A program made the position numbers and the translations under genes. Shown piece by piece: positions 39,074 to 49,157 of a stretch of DNA of 64,000 nucleotides (position 1 is the stretch's first letter; the number at the start of each line of letters is the position of its first letter). The DNA lies in the NCBI RefSeq assembly GCF_019799925.1, contig NZ_JABGCG010000007.1:62001-126000 (forward strand), in the 5' to 3' direction. Below the pieces are notes generated by a model, which had not been told where the DNA came from, searched no databases, and saw nothing but the letters and a program-made list of their open reading frames with translations. The stretch comes from Blastococcus sp. CPCC 205250. Its GTDB lineage: Bacteria > Actinomycetota > Actinomycetes > Mycobacteriales > Geodermatophilaceae.

Positions 39074-39700
39074 TTACTTGGAGTAGAGCTCGACGATCAG
39101 CTGCTCCTGGACCGGGGTGTCGATCACCTGACGCGCGGGGACGCTGTGCACGAGCACCCGCAGCTGCGTGGTGATGACCTCGAGCCACGGCGGCACGGGC
39201 CGCTCGCCGGCGCGGGCCTGGGCGATCTCGAACGGCAGCATCGTGCGGGACTTCTCCGCGACCTCGATGATGTCGTTCGCGCTGACCCGGTAGGAGGGGA
39301 TGTCGACCTTGCGGCCGTTCACCCGGATGTGGCCGTGGCGCACCAGCTGGCGCGCCATGTCGCGGGACTCGGCGAAGCCGGCCCGGTAGACCACGTTGTC
39401 CAGACGCGACTCGAGGATCTGCAGCAGGACCTCACCGGTCTTGCCCGACTTCTTGTTCGCCTCTTCGTAGTAGCCGCGGAACTGCTTCTCCAGCACGCCG
39501 TAGATGCGGCGGGCCTTCTGCTTCTCGCGCAGCTGCAGCAGGTACTCGCTGTCCTTGGTGCGGCCACGGCCGTGCTCGCCCGGCGGGTAGGGCCGGATCT
39601 CGATCGGGCACTTCGCGGACTCGCACTTGCTGCCCTTGAGGAACAGCTTCATCTTCTCGCGCCGGCACAGGCGGCAGTCGGCTCCGGTGTAACGGGCCAC
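39074..39700 (-). CDS. rpsD: 30S ribosomal protein S4 (zinc-binding form)
   Basis: 208 residues from a GTG. The N-terminus keeps a four-Cys zinc site, C9, C12, C26 and C31 ([17 protein letters not shown]), the C+ form. The S4 RNA-binding domain is at about 95-160 ([20 protein letters not shown]). It is a primary 16S rRNA binder and in many bacteria autoregulates its operon. Confidence 0.98.
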   Translation of the reverse strand: MARYTGADCRLCRREKMKLFLKGSKCESAKCPIEIRPYPPGEHGRGRTKDSEYLLQLREKQKARRIYGVLEKQFRGYYEEANKKSGKTGEVLLQILESRLDNVVYRAGFAESRDMARQLVRHGHIRVNGRKVDIPSYRVSANDIIEVAEKSRTMLPFEIAQARAGERPVPPWLEVITTQLRVLVHSVPARQVIDTPVQEQLIVELYSK

Positions 39701-39735
39701 GTCAGGTACTCCTCGTCAGTCTCGTGAGTGGCCGG

Positions 39736-40143
39736 TCAGACCCGGCGGCGCTTCTTGGGGCGGCAGCCGTTGTGCGGCTGCGGCGTCACGTCCTGGATCT
39801 GACCCACCTCGAGGCCCGTGGCCTGCAGGGAGCGGATCGCGGTCTCCCGGCCGGAGCCGGGACCCTTCACGAAGACGTCGACCTTGCGCATGCCGTGCTC
39901 CTGCGCCTTGCGGGCGGCGTTCTCCGCCGCCATCTGCGCGGCGAAGGGAGTCGACTTGCGGGAGCCCTTGAACCCGACGTGCCCGGCCGAGGCCCAGCTG
40001 ATCACGTTCCCGTTGGGGTCGGTGATCGACACGATCGTGTTGTTGAAGGTGCTCTTGATGTGCGCGGCGCCGTGGGCGACGTTCTTCTTCTCCTTGCGGC
40101 GGACCTTCTTGGCACCAGCCGCGGCGCGAGCCCTGGGAGGCAT
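39736..40143 (-). CDS. rpsK: 30S ribosomal protein S11
   Basis: 135 residues. Basic N-terminus, then [40 protein letters not shown] and the C-terminal [18 protein letters not shown]. It lies in the platform of the 30S subunit near the mRNA exit. It sits between rpsM and rpsD in the alpha operon. Confidence 0.98.
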   Translation of the reverse strand: MPPRARAAAGAKKVRRKEKKNVAHGAAHIKSTFNNTIVSITDPNGNVISWASAGHVGFKGSRKSTPFAAQMAAENAARKAQEHGMRKVDVFVKGPGSGRETAIRSLQATGLEVGQIQDVTPQPHNGCRPKKRRRV

Positions 40144-40240
40144 GTCTCTCCGGTTCCTTCAGCTTTTCAGTGGCCAGATGCAGCACGCTGCGCGCCGTCG
40201 CCCCCGCCCTCACGGGTCGCTGCGACGGCGCGCTGGCGGC

Positions 40241-40621
40241 TTACTTCTTGCCGGCCTTCTTCTTGCCGGCGATGGTCTTGCGCGGGCCCTTGCTCGAGCG
40301 CGCGTTGGTCTTGGTGCGCTGCCCGTGGACCGGGAGCCCACGACGGTGCCGCAGCCCCTGGTAGCAGCCGATCTCCACCTTGCGGCGGATGTCGGCGGCG
40401 ACCTCACGGCGGAGGTCACCCTCGACGCGGAAGTGCTCGTCGATGTAGTCGCGCAGCTTCAGCAGGTCCTCGTCGCTGAGGTCCTTGGCGCGCAGGTCCG
40501 GGCTGACGCCCGTCGCGGCCAGGGTCTCCTTGGCGTGGGTCTTGCCGATGCCGTAGATGTAGGTGAGCGCGATCTCCATCCGCTTCTCGCGGGGCAGGTC
40601 GACGCCGGCCAGTCGTGCCAT
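40241..40621 (-). CDS. rpsM: 30S ribosomal protein S13
   Basis: 126 residues. The N-terminal [20 protein letters not shown], the [12 protein letters not shown] helix-hairpin-helix and the C-terminal [19 protein letters not shown] match the family; the C-terminal tail is Lys-rich and contacts the P-site tRNA. It begins 15 bases after the small rpmJ gene. Confidence 0.98.
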   Translation of the reverse strand: MARLAGVDLPREKRMEIALTYIYGIGKTHAKETLAATGVSPDLRAKDLSDEDLLKLRDYIDEHFRVEGDLRREVAADIRRKVEIGCYQGLRHRRGLPVHGQRTKTNARSSKGPRKTIAGKKKAGKK

Positions 40622-40636
40622 GTCTCAGGTACTCCC

Positions 40637-40750
40637 TCAGCCCTGCCGCTGCTTGTGGCGGGCGTTGTCGCAGATGACCATGACCCGGCCGTGCCGGCGG
40701 ATCACCTTGCACTTGTCGCAGATCTTCTTCACCGACGGCTGGACCTTCAC
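40637..40750 (-). CDS. rpmJ: 50S ribosomal protein L36 (zinc-binding form)
   Basis: 37 residues from a GTG at 40750: the protein begins [19 protein letters not shown] and ends [10 protein letters not shown]. The zinc ligands are C11, C14, C27 and H32, the C+ form. Its place between infA and rpsM is standard for the alpha operon. Confidence 0.96.
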   Translation of the reverse strand: MKVQPSVKKICDKCKVIRRHGRVMVICDNARHKQRQG

Positions 40751-40824
40751 CGGTGCCGCCCCTCATTCCTGTCGATCGTGAGCCGGCCGCGGTCCACCCG
40801 GGGACGGGCGCCGCGACACGGCGG

Positions 40825-41046
40825 TTACTTGTACCGGTAGACGATGCGACCGCGCGTCAGGTCGTAGGGCGAGAGCTCCACGACCACGCGGTCCTCGGGC
40901 AGGATGCGGATGTAGTGCTGCCGCATCTTGCCGCTGATGTGGGCGAGCACCCGGTGCCCGTTCTGCAGTTCCACCCGGAACATCGCGTTGGGCAGCGGCT
41001 CGACGACGCGACCCTCGACCTCGATGGCCCCGTCCTTCTTCGCCAT
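40825..41046 (-). CDS. infA: Translation initiation factor IF-1
   Basis: 73 residues, the whole length of the family. It is an OB-fold protein beginning [20 protein letters not shown] and containing [19 protein letters not shown]. It binds the A site of the 30S subunit during initiation. It is first in its transcription unit, about 150 bases after a clear promoter. Confidence 0.98.
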   Translation of the reverse strand: MAKKDGAIEVEGRVVEPLPNAMFRVELQNGHRVLAHISGKMRQHYIRILPEDRVVVELSPYDLTRGRIVYRYK

Positions 41047-41203
41047 GCCCTACACGGCCTCCCTGACTCGTCTCCGCCCACGCCGGGATCCCGGCGGGGC
41101 GGTCTGGTGATTGCGGAACAGGTGGTGCACTGACGCTCTCGCGAGGGCGCCCTGGGTCATGCGGCCACAGCACGACGGCAGAGCGGCGCGAACGCCGTCG
41201 TTC

Positions 41204-41233
41204 ACTGTACCCCGCCCCGGTCGGGCACTCCAA
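41204..41233 (-). promoter_or_regulatory. Promoter of the infA-rpmJ-rpsM-rpsK-rpsD-rpoA unit
   Basis: On the minus strand, TTGGAG (41233-41228), 18 bases, TACAGT (41209-41204). Both boxes fit the housekeeping consensus. The predicted leader to infA is about 150 bases and holds no gene. The region between this promoter and the map stop codon is otherwise empty. Confidence 0.7.
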
Positions 41234-41282
41234 CCGGGGTTCGGTCACAGCCAGATGCCTCCGTGGGCCCCCGGCGGTTGCG

Positions 41283-42086
41283 TCACGTGCGGGGGGTGAT
41301 CCCGAACGGGGCCAGGCCGGCCATCCCGCCGTCCTCCGCGGTGAGGACCCACGGGCCCTCCGGCGTGACGGCGACGGTGTGCTCGAAGTGCGCGGCGCGC
41401 GAGCCGTCCTTGGTGACGACGGTCCAGCCGTCCTCGAGCTCGACGGTGGCCGGGTCGCCCACGGTCACCATGGGCTCGATCGCCAGTGCCAGGCCGGGGA
41501 CCAGCCGCGGACCGCGGCCGGGACGCCCGTAGTTCAGGACGTGCGGGTCCTGGTGCATCTCGGTGCCGATGCCGTGCCCGCCGTAGTGGTCGACGATCCC
41601 GTACGGGTGCGTCTCGGCCGTGATGGCCTGCTCGACGGCGTGGCTGATGTCGGTCAGCCGGTTGCCGGCGACCGCCGCGGCCAGGCCGGCCCACATGGAG
41701 CGCTCCGTGACCGCCATGAGCGCCGCGTCCTCCGCCGAGGGCTCCCCCACCGTGAGCGTGACGGCGGAGTCGCCGTGCCAGCCCGCGAGGATCGCGCCGC
41801 AGTCGATGGAGATGTTGTCGCCCTGGGCCAGCGCCCGGGTGGGGTTCGGGATCCCGTGCACGATCTCGTCGTTGATCGACGCGCAGATGCTGCCCGTGAA
41901 GCCGTGGTACCCCAGGAACGAGGGAACGGCGCCCGCGCTCCGGATCGCGTCCTCGGCGATCGCGTCGAGCTCCCCGGTGGTGACGCCGGGCCGCACCGCG
42001 GCGCGCACGGCCGCGATGGCCCCGGCGACCACGAGGCCGGCCGCCCGCATGAGCTCCAGCTCGTGCGGGGTCTTGATCTGGATCAT
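41283..42086 (-). CDS. map: Type I methionine aminopeptidase
   Basis: 267 residues from the ATG at 42086, with GGAG 7 bases upstream. An ATG at 42140 would add 18 residues but lacks a ribosome site. Metal-ligand regions: FTGSICASINDEIVHGIPN (His near the substrate), ISIDCGAILAGWHGDSAVT (Asp pair), GGHGIGTEMHQDP (His), AIEPMVTVG (Glu) and the final FEHTVAV (Glu). It removes N-terminal methionine from new proteins. It follows adk and secY, as in most bacteria. Confidence 0.97.
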   Translation of the reverse strand: MIQIKTPHELELMRAAGLVVAGAIAAVRAAVRPGVTTGELDAIAEDAIRSAGAVPSFLGYHGFTGSICASINDEIVHGIPNPTRALAQGDNISIDCGAILAGWHGDSAVTLTVGEPSAEDAALMAVTERSMWAGLAAAVAGNRLTDISHAVEQAITAETHPYGIVDHYGGHGIGTEMHQDPHVLNYGRPGRGPRLVPGLALAIEPMVTVGDPATVELEDGWTVVTKDGSRAAHFEHTVAVTPEGPWVLTAEDGGMAGLAPFGITPRT

Positions 42087-42153
42087 CCGTCCACTCCACT
42101 TCGCCAGCAGGGGCAGGCGGCTGAGGATCCCGGCCGACATCAGCGCTGCGCGC

Positions 42154-42762
42154 CTACTCGCCGGCCTGCGGCCCGGCCTGGGGGCTCCGGCCGAGGGCCT
42201 CGAGCGCCCGGGCGGTGACCTCCTCGACGCTGCCCATGGCGTCGATGCGCGCCAGCAGCCCCTCGCCGTCGTAGAACCCCGACAGCGGCGCGGTCTGTTC
42301 CCGGTACACCTGCAGGCGGTGCCGGACGGTCTCCGGCTCGTCGTCGGACCGCTGCACCCATTCGCCGTCGACGAGCATGCGACGGCTGGACAGCCGGCGG
42401 ACGAGCTCGTCCTCGTCGACGACGAGCTCGAGCACGCGGTCCAGGCCGTTGCCCAGCTCGGCCAGGGACGCCCGCAGCTGCTCCGCCTGCGCGATGGTCC
42501 GCGGGAAGCCGTCCAGCAGGAACCCGGCCTTGGCGTCGGGCTCGGCCAGACGGTCCTTGACCATCGCGACGGTGATCTCGTCGGGGACCAGGTCCCCGGC
42601 GTCCATGAACGTCTTGGCCTTCTGCCCCAGCTCGGTCTTGCCGCTGACGTTCGCGCGGAAGATGTCGCCGGTGGAGATGGCGGGCGCACCGAGGTGGCCC
42701 GCGATGATCTGCGCCTGGGTCCCCTTGCCCGCGCCCGGAGGGCCGAGCAGCACGACGCGCAC
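42154..42762 (-). CDS. adk: Adenylate kinase
   Basis: 202 residues from a GTG that overlaps the secY stop by one base. P-loop [12 protein letters not shown] at the N-terminus, AMP-binding [10 protein letters not shown], and [16 protein letters not shown]. The LID is the short type without the four zinc cysteines. It balances ATP, ADP and AMP. Confidence 0.98.
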   Translation of the reverse strand: MRVVLLGPPGAGKGTQAQIIAGHLGAPAISTGDIFRANVSGKTELGQKAKTFMDAGDLVPDEITVAMVKDRLAEPDAKAGFLLDGFPRTIAQAEQLRASLAELGNGLDRVLELVVDEDELVRRLSSRRMLVDGEWVQRSDDEPETVRHRLQVYREQTAPLSGFYDGEGLLARIDAMGSVEEVTARALEALGRSPQAGPQAGE

Positions 42763-44072
42763 TACTTCAGGAACCCTTCGTAGTTGCGCTGGTTGAGTTG
42801 CGTCTCGATCTGCTTCACCGTCTCCAACCCCACTCCGACCATGATGAGCACCGCCGTCCCGCCGAACGGGAAGTTCTGGTTCTGCCCCTCCTGCGTCACC
42901 GAGAGGAACAGGTTGGGCAAGACTGCCACGAGCCCCAGGTAGATCGATCCGGGGAAGGTGATGCGGGACAGCACGTACTGCAGGTACTCCGCCGTCGGGC
43001 GCCCGGGTCGGATGCCGGGGATGAAGCCGCCGTAGCGCTTCATGTCGTCGGCCCGCTCCTCCGGGTTGAACGTGATCGACACGTAGAAGTACGTGAAGAA
43101 CATGATCAGCGCGAAGTAGATGAGGATGTGCGACCAGCTGCTCTGGTCGATCACGTAGTTCTCGAAGAACCGACGGACCGTCCCCGTCTCGTCGCCCTGG
43201 AGCTGGGAGATCAGCTGCGGCAGGTACAGCAGGGACGAGGCGAAGATGACCGGGATGACACCGGCCTGGTTCACCTTCAGCGGCAGGTAGGTCGACGTCC
43301 CGCCGTACATGCGGCGGCCGACCATGCGCTTGGCGTACTGGACCGGGATGCGGCGCTGGGCCTGTTCCACGTAGACGACCGACGCGATGATCACCAGCGC
43401 CAGCAGGCAGATCAGCGCGAAGACGACGCCGCCGCGGGTCTGCAGGATCGAGCCGCCCTCAGCGGGGATGCGCGCGGCGATCGAGGTGAAGATCAGCACG
43501 GACATGCCGTTGCCGATCCCCTTCTCGGTGAGCAGCTCGCCGAGCCACATGATCACGGCCGTGCCGGCGGTGAGCGCGATGACCAGGATGATCGTCGCCC
43601 AGATCGAGTCCGACGGGATGATCTGCTCGGAGCAGTTCGGGAAGAGCTGGCCGCTGCGGGCCAGCGCGATGATGCCGGTGCTCTGCAGGACGGCGAGGGC
43701 GATCGTGAGGTACCGGGTGTACTGGGTCAGCTTGGCCTGCCCAGACTGCCCTTCCTTCTTGAGCTGCTCGAACCGCGGGATGACCACGACCAGCAGCTGC
43801 ACGATGATGCTCGCCGTGATGTACGGCATGATGCCGAGCGCGAAGATCGACAACCGGAGCAGCGCGCCGCCGGAGAACAGGTTGACCAGGGAGTAGAGGT
43901 CACGCTGGTCGGAGGCCTGGGCCTGCTCGAGGCAGTTGTTGATCGCCTCGACGGAGACGCCGGGCCCGGGGACCGCGGCGCCCAGCCGGTAGACGGCGAT
44001 GACCCCCAGGGAGAACAGGATCTTGCGCCGGAGGTCTGGCGTCCGGAACGCCGCGGCGAACGCCTGCAGCAC
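42762..44072 (-). CDS. secY: Protein translocase subunit SecY
   Basis: 436 residues with ten hydrophobic helices. Conserved pieces include [17 protein letters not shown] and the cytoplasmic loops with [11 protein letters not shown] and [20 protein letters not shown]. SecY forms the membrane channel for protein export with SecE and SecG. It follows rplO after a 178-base gap that contains a terminator and a -10-like box, so it may start its own unit (secY-adk-map). Confidence 0.98.
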   Translation of the reverse strand: MLQAFAAAFRTPDLRRKILFSLGVIAVYRLGAAVPGPGVSVEAINNCLEQAQASDQRDLYSLVNLFSGGALLRLSIFALGIMPYITASIIVQLLVVVIPRFEQLKKEGQSGQAKLTQYTRYLTIALAVLQSTGIIALARSGQLFPNCSEQIIPSDSIWATIILVIALTAGTAVIMWLGELLTEKGIGNGMSVLIFTSIAARIPAEGGSILQTRGGVVFALICLLALVIIASVVYVEQAQRRIPVQYAKRMVGRRMYGGTSTYLPLKVNQAGVIPVIFASSLLYLPQLISQLQGDETGTVRRFFENYVIDQSSWSHILIYFALIMFFTYFYVSITFNPEERADDMKRYGGFIPGIRPGRPTAEYLQYVLSRITFPGSIYLGLVAVLPNLFLSVTQEGQNQNFPFGGTAVLIMVGVGLETVKQIETQLNQRNYEGFLK

Positions 44073-44097
44073 GTGCCCTCCCCGAGTCGGTCGTGTG

Positions 44098-44103
44098 AGT
44101 GTA
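44098..44103 (-). promoter_or_regulatory. Candidate -10 box for secY-adk-map
   Basis: TACACT on the minus strand (44103-44098), about 26 bases before the secY GTG. GGGGAGGG forms the ribosome site in the short leader. No good -35 hexamer is seen. Confidence 0.4.
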
Positions 44104-44194
44104 AGGACCAGCCTGCCCCGGACCGCTCGCAGGCTCGCGGCGGGTCCCTGCGGGGTGGCCGGTGGTGTCGCCTGCGGTCAGCCCGGCAGCAGAC

Positions 44195-44241
44195 GACCCC
44201 CGGGGCGCGGGCCTCCCGTCAGGAGGGGCACCCCGGGGGTC
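44195..44241 (-). terminator. Hairpin between rplO and secY
   Basis: GACCCCCGGGG (44195-44205) pairs with CCCCGGGGGTC (44231-44241), with an inner CCTCC/GGAGG helix. It begins 9 bases after the rplO stop on the minus strand and marks the likely end of the spc unit. Confidence 0.75.
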
Positions 44242-44250
44242 ACTGGCTGC

Positions 44251-44694
44251 TCAGACGACGGTGGTGCTGCCCCCGGCCGCGGCGATCTTCTCGGCCGCCG
44301 ACGACGAGAACGCGGTGGCGTGCACGTCGACCGCGACACCGCCGAGGTCACCGGTGCCGAGCACCTTGACCGGCTGGCCGCGGCGCACGGCCCCGGCGGC
44401 GACGAGCGCGTCGACGTCGACGGTGCCGCCCTGCGGGAACAGCGCCGCGATCCGGTCGAGGTTGACGACCTGGAAGACGACCTTGTTGGGGCTCTTGAAG
44501 CCCGACAGCTTGGGCAGCCGCATGTGCAGGGGCGTCTGACCGCCCTCGAAGCGCGCGGAGGTGTTCCCGCGCGCCCCGGTGCCCTTGGTGCCGCGGCCGG
44601 CCGTCTTGCCCTTGGAGCCCTCACCGCGGCCGACGCGCGTCTTGGCGGTATGGGCGCCCTTGGCCGGGCGGAGGTGGTGGACCTTGAGAGTCAT
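44251..44694 (-). CDS. rplO: 50S ribosomal protein L15
   Basis: 147 residues. Gly-rich N-terminal [20 protein letters not shown] and [20 protein letters not shown], then the conserved fold [21 protein letters not shown] late-assembling 50S protein. It is last in the spc unit before the terminator. Confidence 0.97.
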   Translation of the reverse strand: MTLKVHHLRPAKGAHTAKTRVGRGEGSKGKTAGRGTKGTGARGNTSARFEGGQTPLHMRLPKLSGFKSPNKVVFQVVNLDRIAALFPQGGTVDVDALVAAGAVRRGQPVKVLGTGDLGGVAVDVHATAFSSSAAEKIAAAGGSTTVV

Positions 44695-44707
44695 GGTGTG
44701 TCCCTGC

Positions 44708-44887
44708 TCAGATCTCTTCGACGGTGACCAGGTGCGGCACCGTGGCGACCATCCCGCGGATCTCGGGACGGTCCTCCTGCACGACCGAGTCGTTGATCCG
44801 CTTGAGGCCCAGGGAGCGCAGCGTCTGCCGCTGGTTGGGCTTCGTGCCGATCGCCGACCGGATCTGGGTGACCTTCAGCTGAGGCAT
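44708..44887 (-). CDS. rpmD: 50S ribosomal protein L30
   Basis: 59 residues from the ATG at 44887; the frame is open further upstream but the protein begins [20 protein letters not shown] as in relatives. [20 protein letters not shown] is typical. It lies between rpsE and rplO, one base after rpsE. Confidence 0.96.
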   Translation of the reverse strand: MPQLKVTQIRSAIGTKPNQRQTLRSLGLKRINDSVVQEDRPEIRGMVATVPHLVTVEEI

Positions 44888-44888
44888 G

Positions 44889-45503
44889 TCAGACCCCCTG
44901 GCCCGCACGGGCGCGCAGCATCGCGGCCGGAGCGACGTCCTCGAGGGGCAGACCGCGGCGGGCCGCGATCTCCTCGGGACGCACGAGGTCCTTCAGCGCC
45001 TGCATCGTCGCGTGCACGATGTTGATGGGGTTCGAGGAGCCGAGGCTCTTCGAGAGCACGTCGTGGATGCCGGCGCACTCGAGGACGGCACGCACCGGGC
45101 CACCGGCGATGACACCGGTACCCGGGCTGGCCGGCTTGAGGAGCACGACGCCGGCCGCCGCCTCACCCTGCACGGGGTGCGGGATGGTGCTGGCGATGCG
45201 CGGCACCTTGTAGAAGTGCTTCTTGGCCTCCTCGACGCCCTTGGCGATCGCCGCGGGCACCTCCTTGGCCTTGCCGTAGCCGACGCCCACGGTGCCGTCG
45301 CCGTCGCCCACGATCACGAGGGCGGTGAAGCTGAAGCGCCGACCGCCCTTGACGACCTTGGACACGCGGTTGATGGCGACCACGCGCTCGATGAAGTTGC
45401 TCTTCTCGGCAGGAGCGCCACCCGGCCCCCGGCCGCCGTCACGACGGTCGCGGCGGTCGTTGCCGCCGCCGGCGCCGCCGCCGCGTCGCTGTGGTCCTGG
45501 CAT
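44889..45503 (-). CDS. rpsE: 30S ribosomal protein S5
   Basis: 204 residues from the ATG at 45503. A Gly/Arg-rich N-terminal extension of about 30 residues precedes the core [40 protein letters not shown] and the C-terminal [19 protein letters not shown] complete it. S5 helps decoding fidelity. Confidence 0.98.
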   Translation of the reverse strand: MPGPQRRGGGAGGGNDRRDRRDGGRGPGGAPAEKSNFIERVVAINRVSKVVKGGRRFSFTALVIVGDGDGTVGVGYGKAKEVPAAIAKGVEEAKKHFYKVPRIASTIPHPVQGEAAAGVVLLKPASPGTGVIAGGPVRAVLECAGIHDVLSKSLGSSNPINIVHATMQALKDLVRPEEIAARRGLPLEDVAPAAMLRARAGQGV

Positions 45504-45555
45504 CAGACGTCCCTCTCGATCACTGTCACGGTGCTGCTGGTGTGGGTGCTGGTCA

Positions 45556-45963
45556 TCAGAAGTCCAGACCACCCTCGCGTGCGCCGTCGGCGAGCGCGGC
45601 GATCCGCCCCTGGTAGCGGTTGCCACCACGGTCGAACACCACCGCGGTGATGCCGGCTGCCTTGGCCCGCTCCGCCACGAGCACGCCGACCTGGCGGGCC
45701 AGGGCGGACTTGTCGCCGTCGGCCGTGCGCAGGCTGGCGTCCAGCGTGGAGGCGCTGACCAGCGTGTGGCCCGCGGTGTCGTCGACGACCTGGGCGTGGA
45801 TGTGGCGCGAGCTGCGCTTGACCACCAGGCGCGGACGCTCCGGGGTGCCGGAGACCCGCTTGCGCAGGCGGTTGTGCCGGCGGAGCTTGGCCACGCGGCG
45901 CGCGGTGCTGATGTCGGTGCCCACCGGGGTGTGCACCCGAGCACTCTTCTCGGTCTGTGCCAT
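45556..45963 (-). CDS. rplR: 50S ribosomal protein L18
   Basis: 135 residues from the ATG at 45963; a GTG one codon earlier (45966) is also possible and would overlap rplF by four bases. Motifs: [40 protein letters not shown] and the C-terminal [20 protein letters not shown]. It binds 5S rRNA with L5. Confidence 0.97.
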   Translation of the reverse strand: MAQTEKSARVHTPVGTDISTARRVAKLRRHNRLRKRVSGTPERPRLVVKRSSRHIHAQVVDDTAGHTLVSASTLDASLRTADGDKSALARQVGVLVAERAKAAGITAVVFDRGGNRYQGRIAALADGAREGGLDF

Positions 45964-46502
45964 CACTTACCCGTCTTCCCGACCTTGCGCTTGACGACCT
46001 CACCCTGGTACCGCACGCCCTTGCCCTTGTACGGGTCGGGGCGACGCAGCTTGCGGATGTTGGCCGCGACCTGGCCCACCTGCTGCTTGTCGATGCCGGC
46101 CACCCGCAGGCGGGTGGGCGACTCGACCGTGAACGTGATGCCCTCGGGCGCCTTGACGGGCACCGGGTGGCTGAAGCCCAGGGCGAACTCGAGGTCGGAA
46201 CCGCGCGCCTGGACGCGGTAGCCGACGCCGACGATCTCGAGGGTCTTGGTGTACCCCTCGGTGACGCCGGTGATCATGTTGGCGATGAGGGTGCGCGACA
46301 GCCCGTGGAGGGCGCGGCTCTCACGCTCGTCGTCCGGGCGGGCCACCTGCAGCGTGCCGTCCTCACCGCGGGCCACCGTGATCGGCGCCGCGACGGTGTG
46401 GGCGAGGGTCCCCTTGGGGCCCTTCACGCTGACGGTCTGGCCGTCGATGGCGATGTCCACGCCACCGGGCACCGGAATCGGGAGTCGTCCGATCCGTGAC
46501 AT
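45963..46502 (-). CDS. rplF: 50S ribosomal protein L6
   Basis: 179 residues. [20 protein letters not shown] starts the first of two similar domains; the second carries the C-terminal signature [20 protein letters not shown]. It lies near the sarcin-ricin loop. It is 15 bases after rpsH. Confidence 0.98.
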   Translation of the reverse strand: MSRIGRLPIPVPGGVDIAIDGQTVSVKGPKGTLAHTVAAPITVARGEDGTLQVARPDDERESRALHGLSRTLIANMITGVTEGYTKTLEIVGVGYRVQARGSDLEFALGFSHPVPVKAPEGITFTVESPTRLRVAGIDKQQVGQVAANIRKLRRPDPYKGKGVRYQGEVVKRKVGKTGK

Positions 46503-46517
46503 CTCTGCTCGCTCCTC

Positions 46518-46928
46518 TTACCAGACGTAGGCGAGGACTTCCCCACCCACGCCCTTCGTGTTCGCCTGGCGGTCGGTCAGCAGCCCGGTGGAGGTGGAGA
46601 TGATGGCCACCCCGAGGCCGCCGAGCACCTTGGGCAGCGCAGTGGACTTGGCGTACACCCGCAGACCGGGCTTGGACACCCGACGGACGCCGGCGATGCT
46701 GCGCTCGCGGTTGGGCCCGTACTTGAGGTCGATGACCAGTTCCTTGCGGGTGGTCCCGTCCACCTCGACGTCGTTCACCTTCCAGCCGGCGATGTAGCCC
46801 TGCTGCTGGAGGATCTCCGCGATGTGCGTCTTGATCTTCGACGACGGCATCGTCGTGGAGTCGTGATACGCCTGGTTGGCGTTGCGGATACGCGTGAGCA
46901 TGTCCGCGATCGGGTCGGTCATCGTCAT
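46518..46928 (-). CDS. rpsH: 30S ribosomal protein S8
   Basis: 136 residues from the ATG at 46928 ([20 protein letters not shown]). The C-terminal [20 protein letters not shown] is typical. S8 binds 16S rRNA and in Escherichia coli represses the spc operon by binding its mRNA near rplE; whether it does so here is unknown. A strong hairpin (47036-47081) lies upstream, after rpsN. Confidence 0.98.
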   Translation of the reverse strand: MTMTDPIADMLTRIRNANQAYHDSTTMPSSKIKTHIAEILQQQGYIAGWKVNDVEVDGTTRKELVIDLKYGPNRERSIAGVRRVSKPGLRVYAKSTALPKVLGGLGVAIISTSTGLLTDRQANTKGVGGEVLAYVW

Positions 46929-47035
46929 GGGTGTCGTGCCTCTCTCGCCGCGGTTCCGCACGCGGACCTCGCGTGGGCCTCTCGGCGATCGGTGTCACTC
47001 GGGGTGAGCGGTGCTCGGTACTGCTGGTCGGGACG

Positions 47036-47081
47036 GCCCCGGTGCCGGGACCCGCAGCAGGCTGCGGGAGGCACCGGGGTC
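47036..47081 (-). terminator. Strong hairpin between rpsN and rpsH
   Basis: CCCCGGTGCC (47037-47046) pairs with GGCACCGGGG (47070-47079), with an inner CCCGCAG/CTGCGGG helix (47051-47057 with 47062-47068). It lies directly after the rpsN stop on the minus strand. Termination, partial attenuation or mRNA processing within the spc unit are all possible. Confidence 0.65.
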
Positions 47082-47083
47082 GA

Positions 47084-47269
47084 TCACCAGCTGGACTTGC
47101 TGACGCCGGGGAGCTCCCCGGCGTGGGCCATCTCCCGCAGGCAGATCCGGCACAGGCCGAACTTGCGGAACACCGCGTGCGGGCGACCGCAGCGCTGGCA
47201 GCGGGTGTAACCGCGGACCGCGAACTTCGGCTTGCGGGCCGCCTTGTTGATCAGGGCCTTCTTGGCCAT
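47084..47269 (-). CDS. rpsN: 30S ribosomal protein S14, type Z (zinc-binding)
   Basis: 61 residues, the short zinc form. Ligands are C24, C27, C40 and C43 ([18 protein letters not shown]). [20 protein letters not shown] and the C-terminal LPGVSKSSW match type Z S14. It lies between rplE and rpsH, as expected. Confidence 0.98.
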   Translation of the reverse strand: MAKKALINKAARKPKFAVRGYTRCQRCGRPHAVFRKFGLCRICLREMAHAGELPGVSKSSW

Positions 47270-47302
47270 CTCGGTCTCCTGTAGCTCTCTCGAAGGCCCG
47301 GA

Positions 47303-47887
47303 TCAGCGGGTCGTGGACACGACGGGCTGGCCGGCGAAGGGGAAGCCGAGCAGGCGGAGCAGCTCGCGGCCCTCGTCGTCGTTGGTGGCGGTCGTGACCA
47401 GGGTGATGTCCATGCCGCGCGGCCGGTCGATCTTGTCGACGTCGATCTCGCGGAACATCGACTGCTCGTTCAGGCCGAACGTGTAGTTGCCGTGGCCGTC
47501 GAACTGCTTGGCGTTCAGGCCGCGGAAGTCGCGGATGCGGGGCAGGGCCAGCGACAGGAGCCGGTCCAGGAACTCCCACATGCGGTCGCCGCGGAGGGTC
47601 ACCTTCGCGCCGATCGGCATGCCCTCGCGGAGCTTGAACTGCGCGATGGACTTGCGGGCCCGGACGACGGCCGGCTTCTGGCCGGTGATGGCGGTGAGGT
47701 CGCGGACCGCGCCGTCCATCAGCTTCGCGTCACGGGTGGCCTCGCCGACGCCCATGTTGACGACGATCTTGGTCAGACGCGGGATCTGCATGATGTTCTC
47801 GTAGCCGAACTCCGACTGCAGGGCCGGCACGATCTCCTCGCGGTACCGGCCGAGCATGCGGGGCAGCTCACGGGTGGGTGCGCTCAT
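47303..47887 (-). CDS. rplE: 50S ribosomal protein L5
   Basis: 194 residues. [20 protein letters not shown] and [20 protein letters not shown] are characteristic. L5 binds 5S rRNA in the central protuberance. It is 4 bases after rplX. Confidence 0.98.
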   Translation of the reverse strand: MSAPTRELPRMLGRYREEIVPALQSEFGYENIMQIPRLTKIVVNMGVGEATRDAKLMDGAVRDLTAITGQKPAVVRARKSIAQFKLREGMPIGAKVTLRGDRMWEFLDRLLSLALPRIRDFRGLNAKQFDGHGNYTFGLNEQSMFREIDVDKIDRPRGMDITLVTTATNDDEGRELLRLLGFPFAGQPVVSTTR

Positions 47888-47891
47888 GTGC

Positions 47892-48257
47892 TCAGAGGTC
47901 CTTACCGGTGCGCCGCGAGACCCGGATGCTGCGGCCTTCCTCGTCCTTGCGGAAGCCGACCCGGGTCGGCTTGTCCTCGGAGTCGATCACCATCACGTTG
48001 CTCACGTGGATGGGAGCCTCCTGCGTGACGATCCCGCCCTGCTGGGCGCCGCGCTGGTTGGAGCTGATCCGGGTGTGCTTCTTGACCCGGCCCACGCCCT
48101 CGACGAGCACCTTCTGCGTCTGCGGGTAGGCGGCGATGACCCGGCCCTTCGCGCCCTTGTCCTTGCCGGACAGCACCACGACGGTGTCGCCCTTCTTGAC
48201 CTTCATCGACGGCGCCTTCTTGGTGCCGGGGTCGTTCTTGTGGGCAGCCATGCTCAC
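47892..48257 (-). CDS. rplX: 50S ribosomal protein L24
   Basis: 121 residues from a GTG at 48257 that overlaps the rplN stop (GTGA); an ATG two codons later is also possible. The KOW motif is [20 protein letters not shown], followed by [15 protein letters not shown]24 starts 50S assembly. The extra N-terminal residues ([14 protein letters not shown]) precede the usual start of the fold. Confidence 0.96.
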   Translation of the reverse strand: MSMAAHKNDPGTKKAPSMKVKKGDTVVVLSGKDKGAKGRVIAAYPQTQKVLVEGVGRVKKHTRISSNQRGAQQGGIVTQEAPIHVSNVMVIDSEDKPTRVGFRKDEEGRSIRVSRRTGKDL

Positions 48258-48622
48258 AGCACCTCCGGAGCGAGCGAGATGATCCGCATGAAGCGCTTGT
48301 CGCGGAGCTCACGGCCGACGGGGCCGAAGATGCGCGTACCGCGCGGGTCGCCGCTGTCGCGGATGATGACGGCGGCGTTCTCGTCGAAGCGGATGTAGGA
48401 GCCGTCGGGACGACGGCGCTCCTTCACGGTGCGGACGACGACGGCCTTGACCACGTCGCCCTTCTTGACACCGGCACCCGGCAGCGCGTCCTTCACGGTG
48501 GCGACGATGACGTCGCCGATGCCCGCGTAGCGTCGCCCGGATCCGCCGAGGACACGGATGCAGAGGATCTCCTTGGCACCCGTGTTGTCGGCGACCCGCA
48601 GTCGCGACTCCTGCTGGATCAC
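48254..48622 (-). CDS. rplN: 50S ribosomal protein L14
   Basis: 122 residues from the GTG at 48622, with GGGAG 5 bases upstream. [20 protein letters not shown] starts the protein; the C-terminal [19 protein letters not shown] is typical. First gene of the spc unit, after a terminator-like hairpin that follows rpsQ. No clear promoter could be read in the 235-base gap. Confidence 0.97.
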   Translation of the reverse strand: MIQQESRLRVADNTGAKEILCIRVLGGSGRRYAGIGDVIVATVKDALPGAGVKKGDVVKAVVVRTVKERRRPDGSYIRFDENAAVIIRDSGDPRGTRIFGPVGRELRDKRFMRIISLAPEVL

Positions 48623-48690
48623 TACTACTCCCAGATCTTGATGGTGACAGCCGGGCCGGAACGGTGAACCGGCTGTCCGACACCCACGTG

Positions 48691-48725
48691 CGGACGCACC
48701 GGCGGCTGGGCCACCGGTGCGTCCG
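48691..48725 (-). terminator. Hairpin at the end of the S10 unit (rpsQ/rplN gap)
   Basis: CGGACGCACCGG (48691-48702) pairs perfectly with CCGGTGCGTCCG (48714-48725). The 235-base gap 48623-48857 also has a GC-rich CCGGCCC-type hairpin nearer rpsQ. It divides the S10 and spc clusters at the same place as in Escherichia coli. Confidence 0.75.
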
Positions 48726-48857
48726 AGGCACGGGTATCGGGATGTGGCGCGCACCCGGAGGGGCGCCAGTCGTCCAGAGTACCTGCTCCGGACCCGGCCC
48801 CGGAGGGCCGGTCGGCCGGGCCCCGTCCGGAGACGGGGTCGCGGCCCTCGTGCGGTC

Positions 48858-49157
48858 CTACTTGGCCTTCTCGACGACCTCGACCAGCCGCCACCGCTTC
48901 GTGGCGGAGGTGGGCCGGGTCTCCATGATCTGCACGCGGTCGCCGATGCCGGCGACCCCCTGCTCGTCGTGCGCCTTCAGCTTGCTCGTCCGGCGGATGA
49001 CCTTGCCGTACAGGCCGTGCTTCACGCGGTCCTCGACCTCGACGACGATGGTCTTGTCCATCTTGTCGCTGACCACGAGGCCCTCACGGACCTTGCGGTA
49101 CCCGCGGCCGGCCAGGCCCGGGCCGCTGGCGGCCTGCGTCTGCTGGGGCTCGCTCAT
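48858..49157 (-). CDS. rpsQ: 30S ribosomal protein S17
   Basis: 99 residues. The OB-fold core is [20 protein letters not shown] and [21 protein letters not shown] Gln/Ser/Ala-rich N-terminal extension of about 15 residues precedes it. The start overlaps the rpmC stop by four bases. Last gene of the S10 unit. Confidence 0.97.
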   Translation of the reverse strand: MSEPQQTQAASGPGLAGRGYRKVREGLVVSDKMDKTIVVEVEDRVKHGLYGKVIRRTSKLKAHDEQGVAGIGDRVQIMETRPTSATKRWRLVEVVEKAK

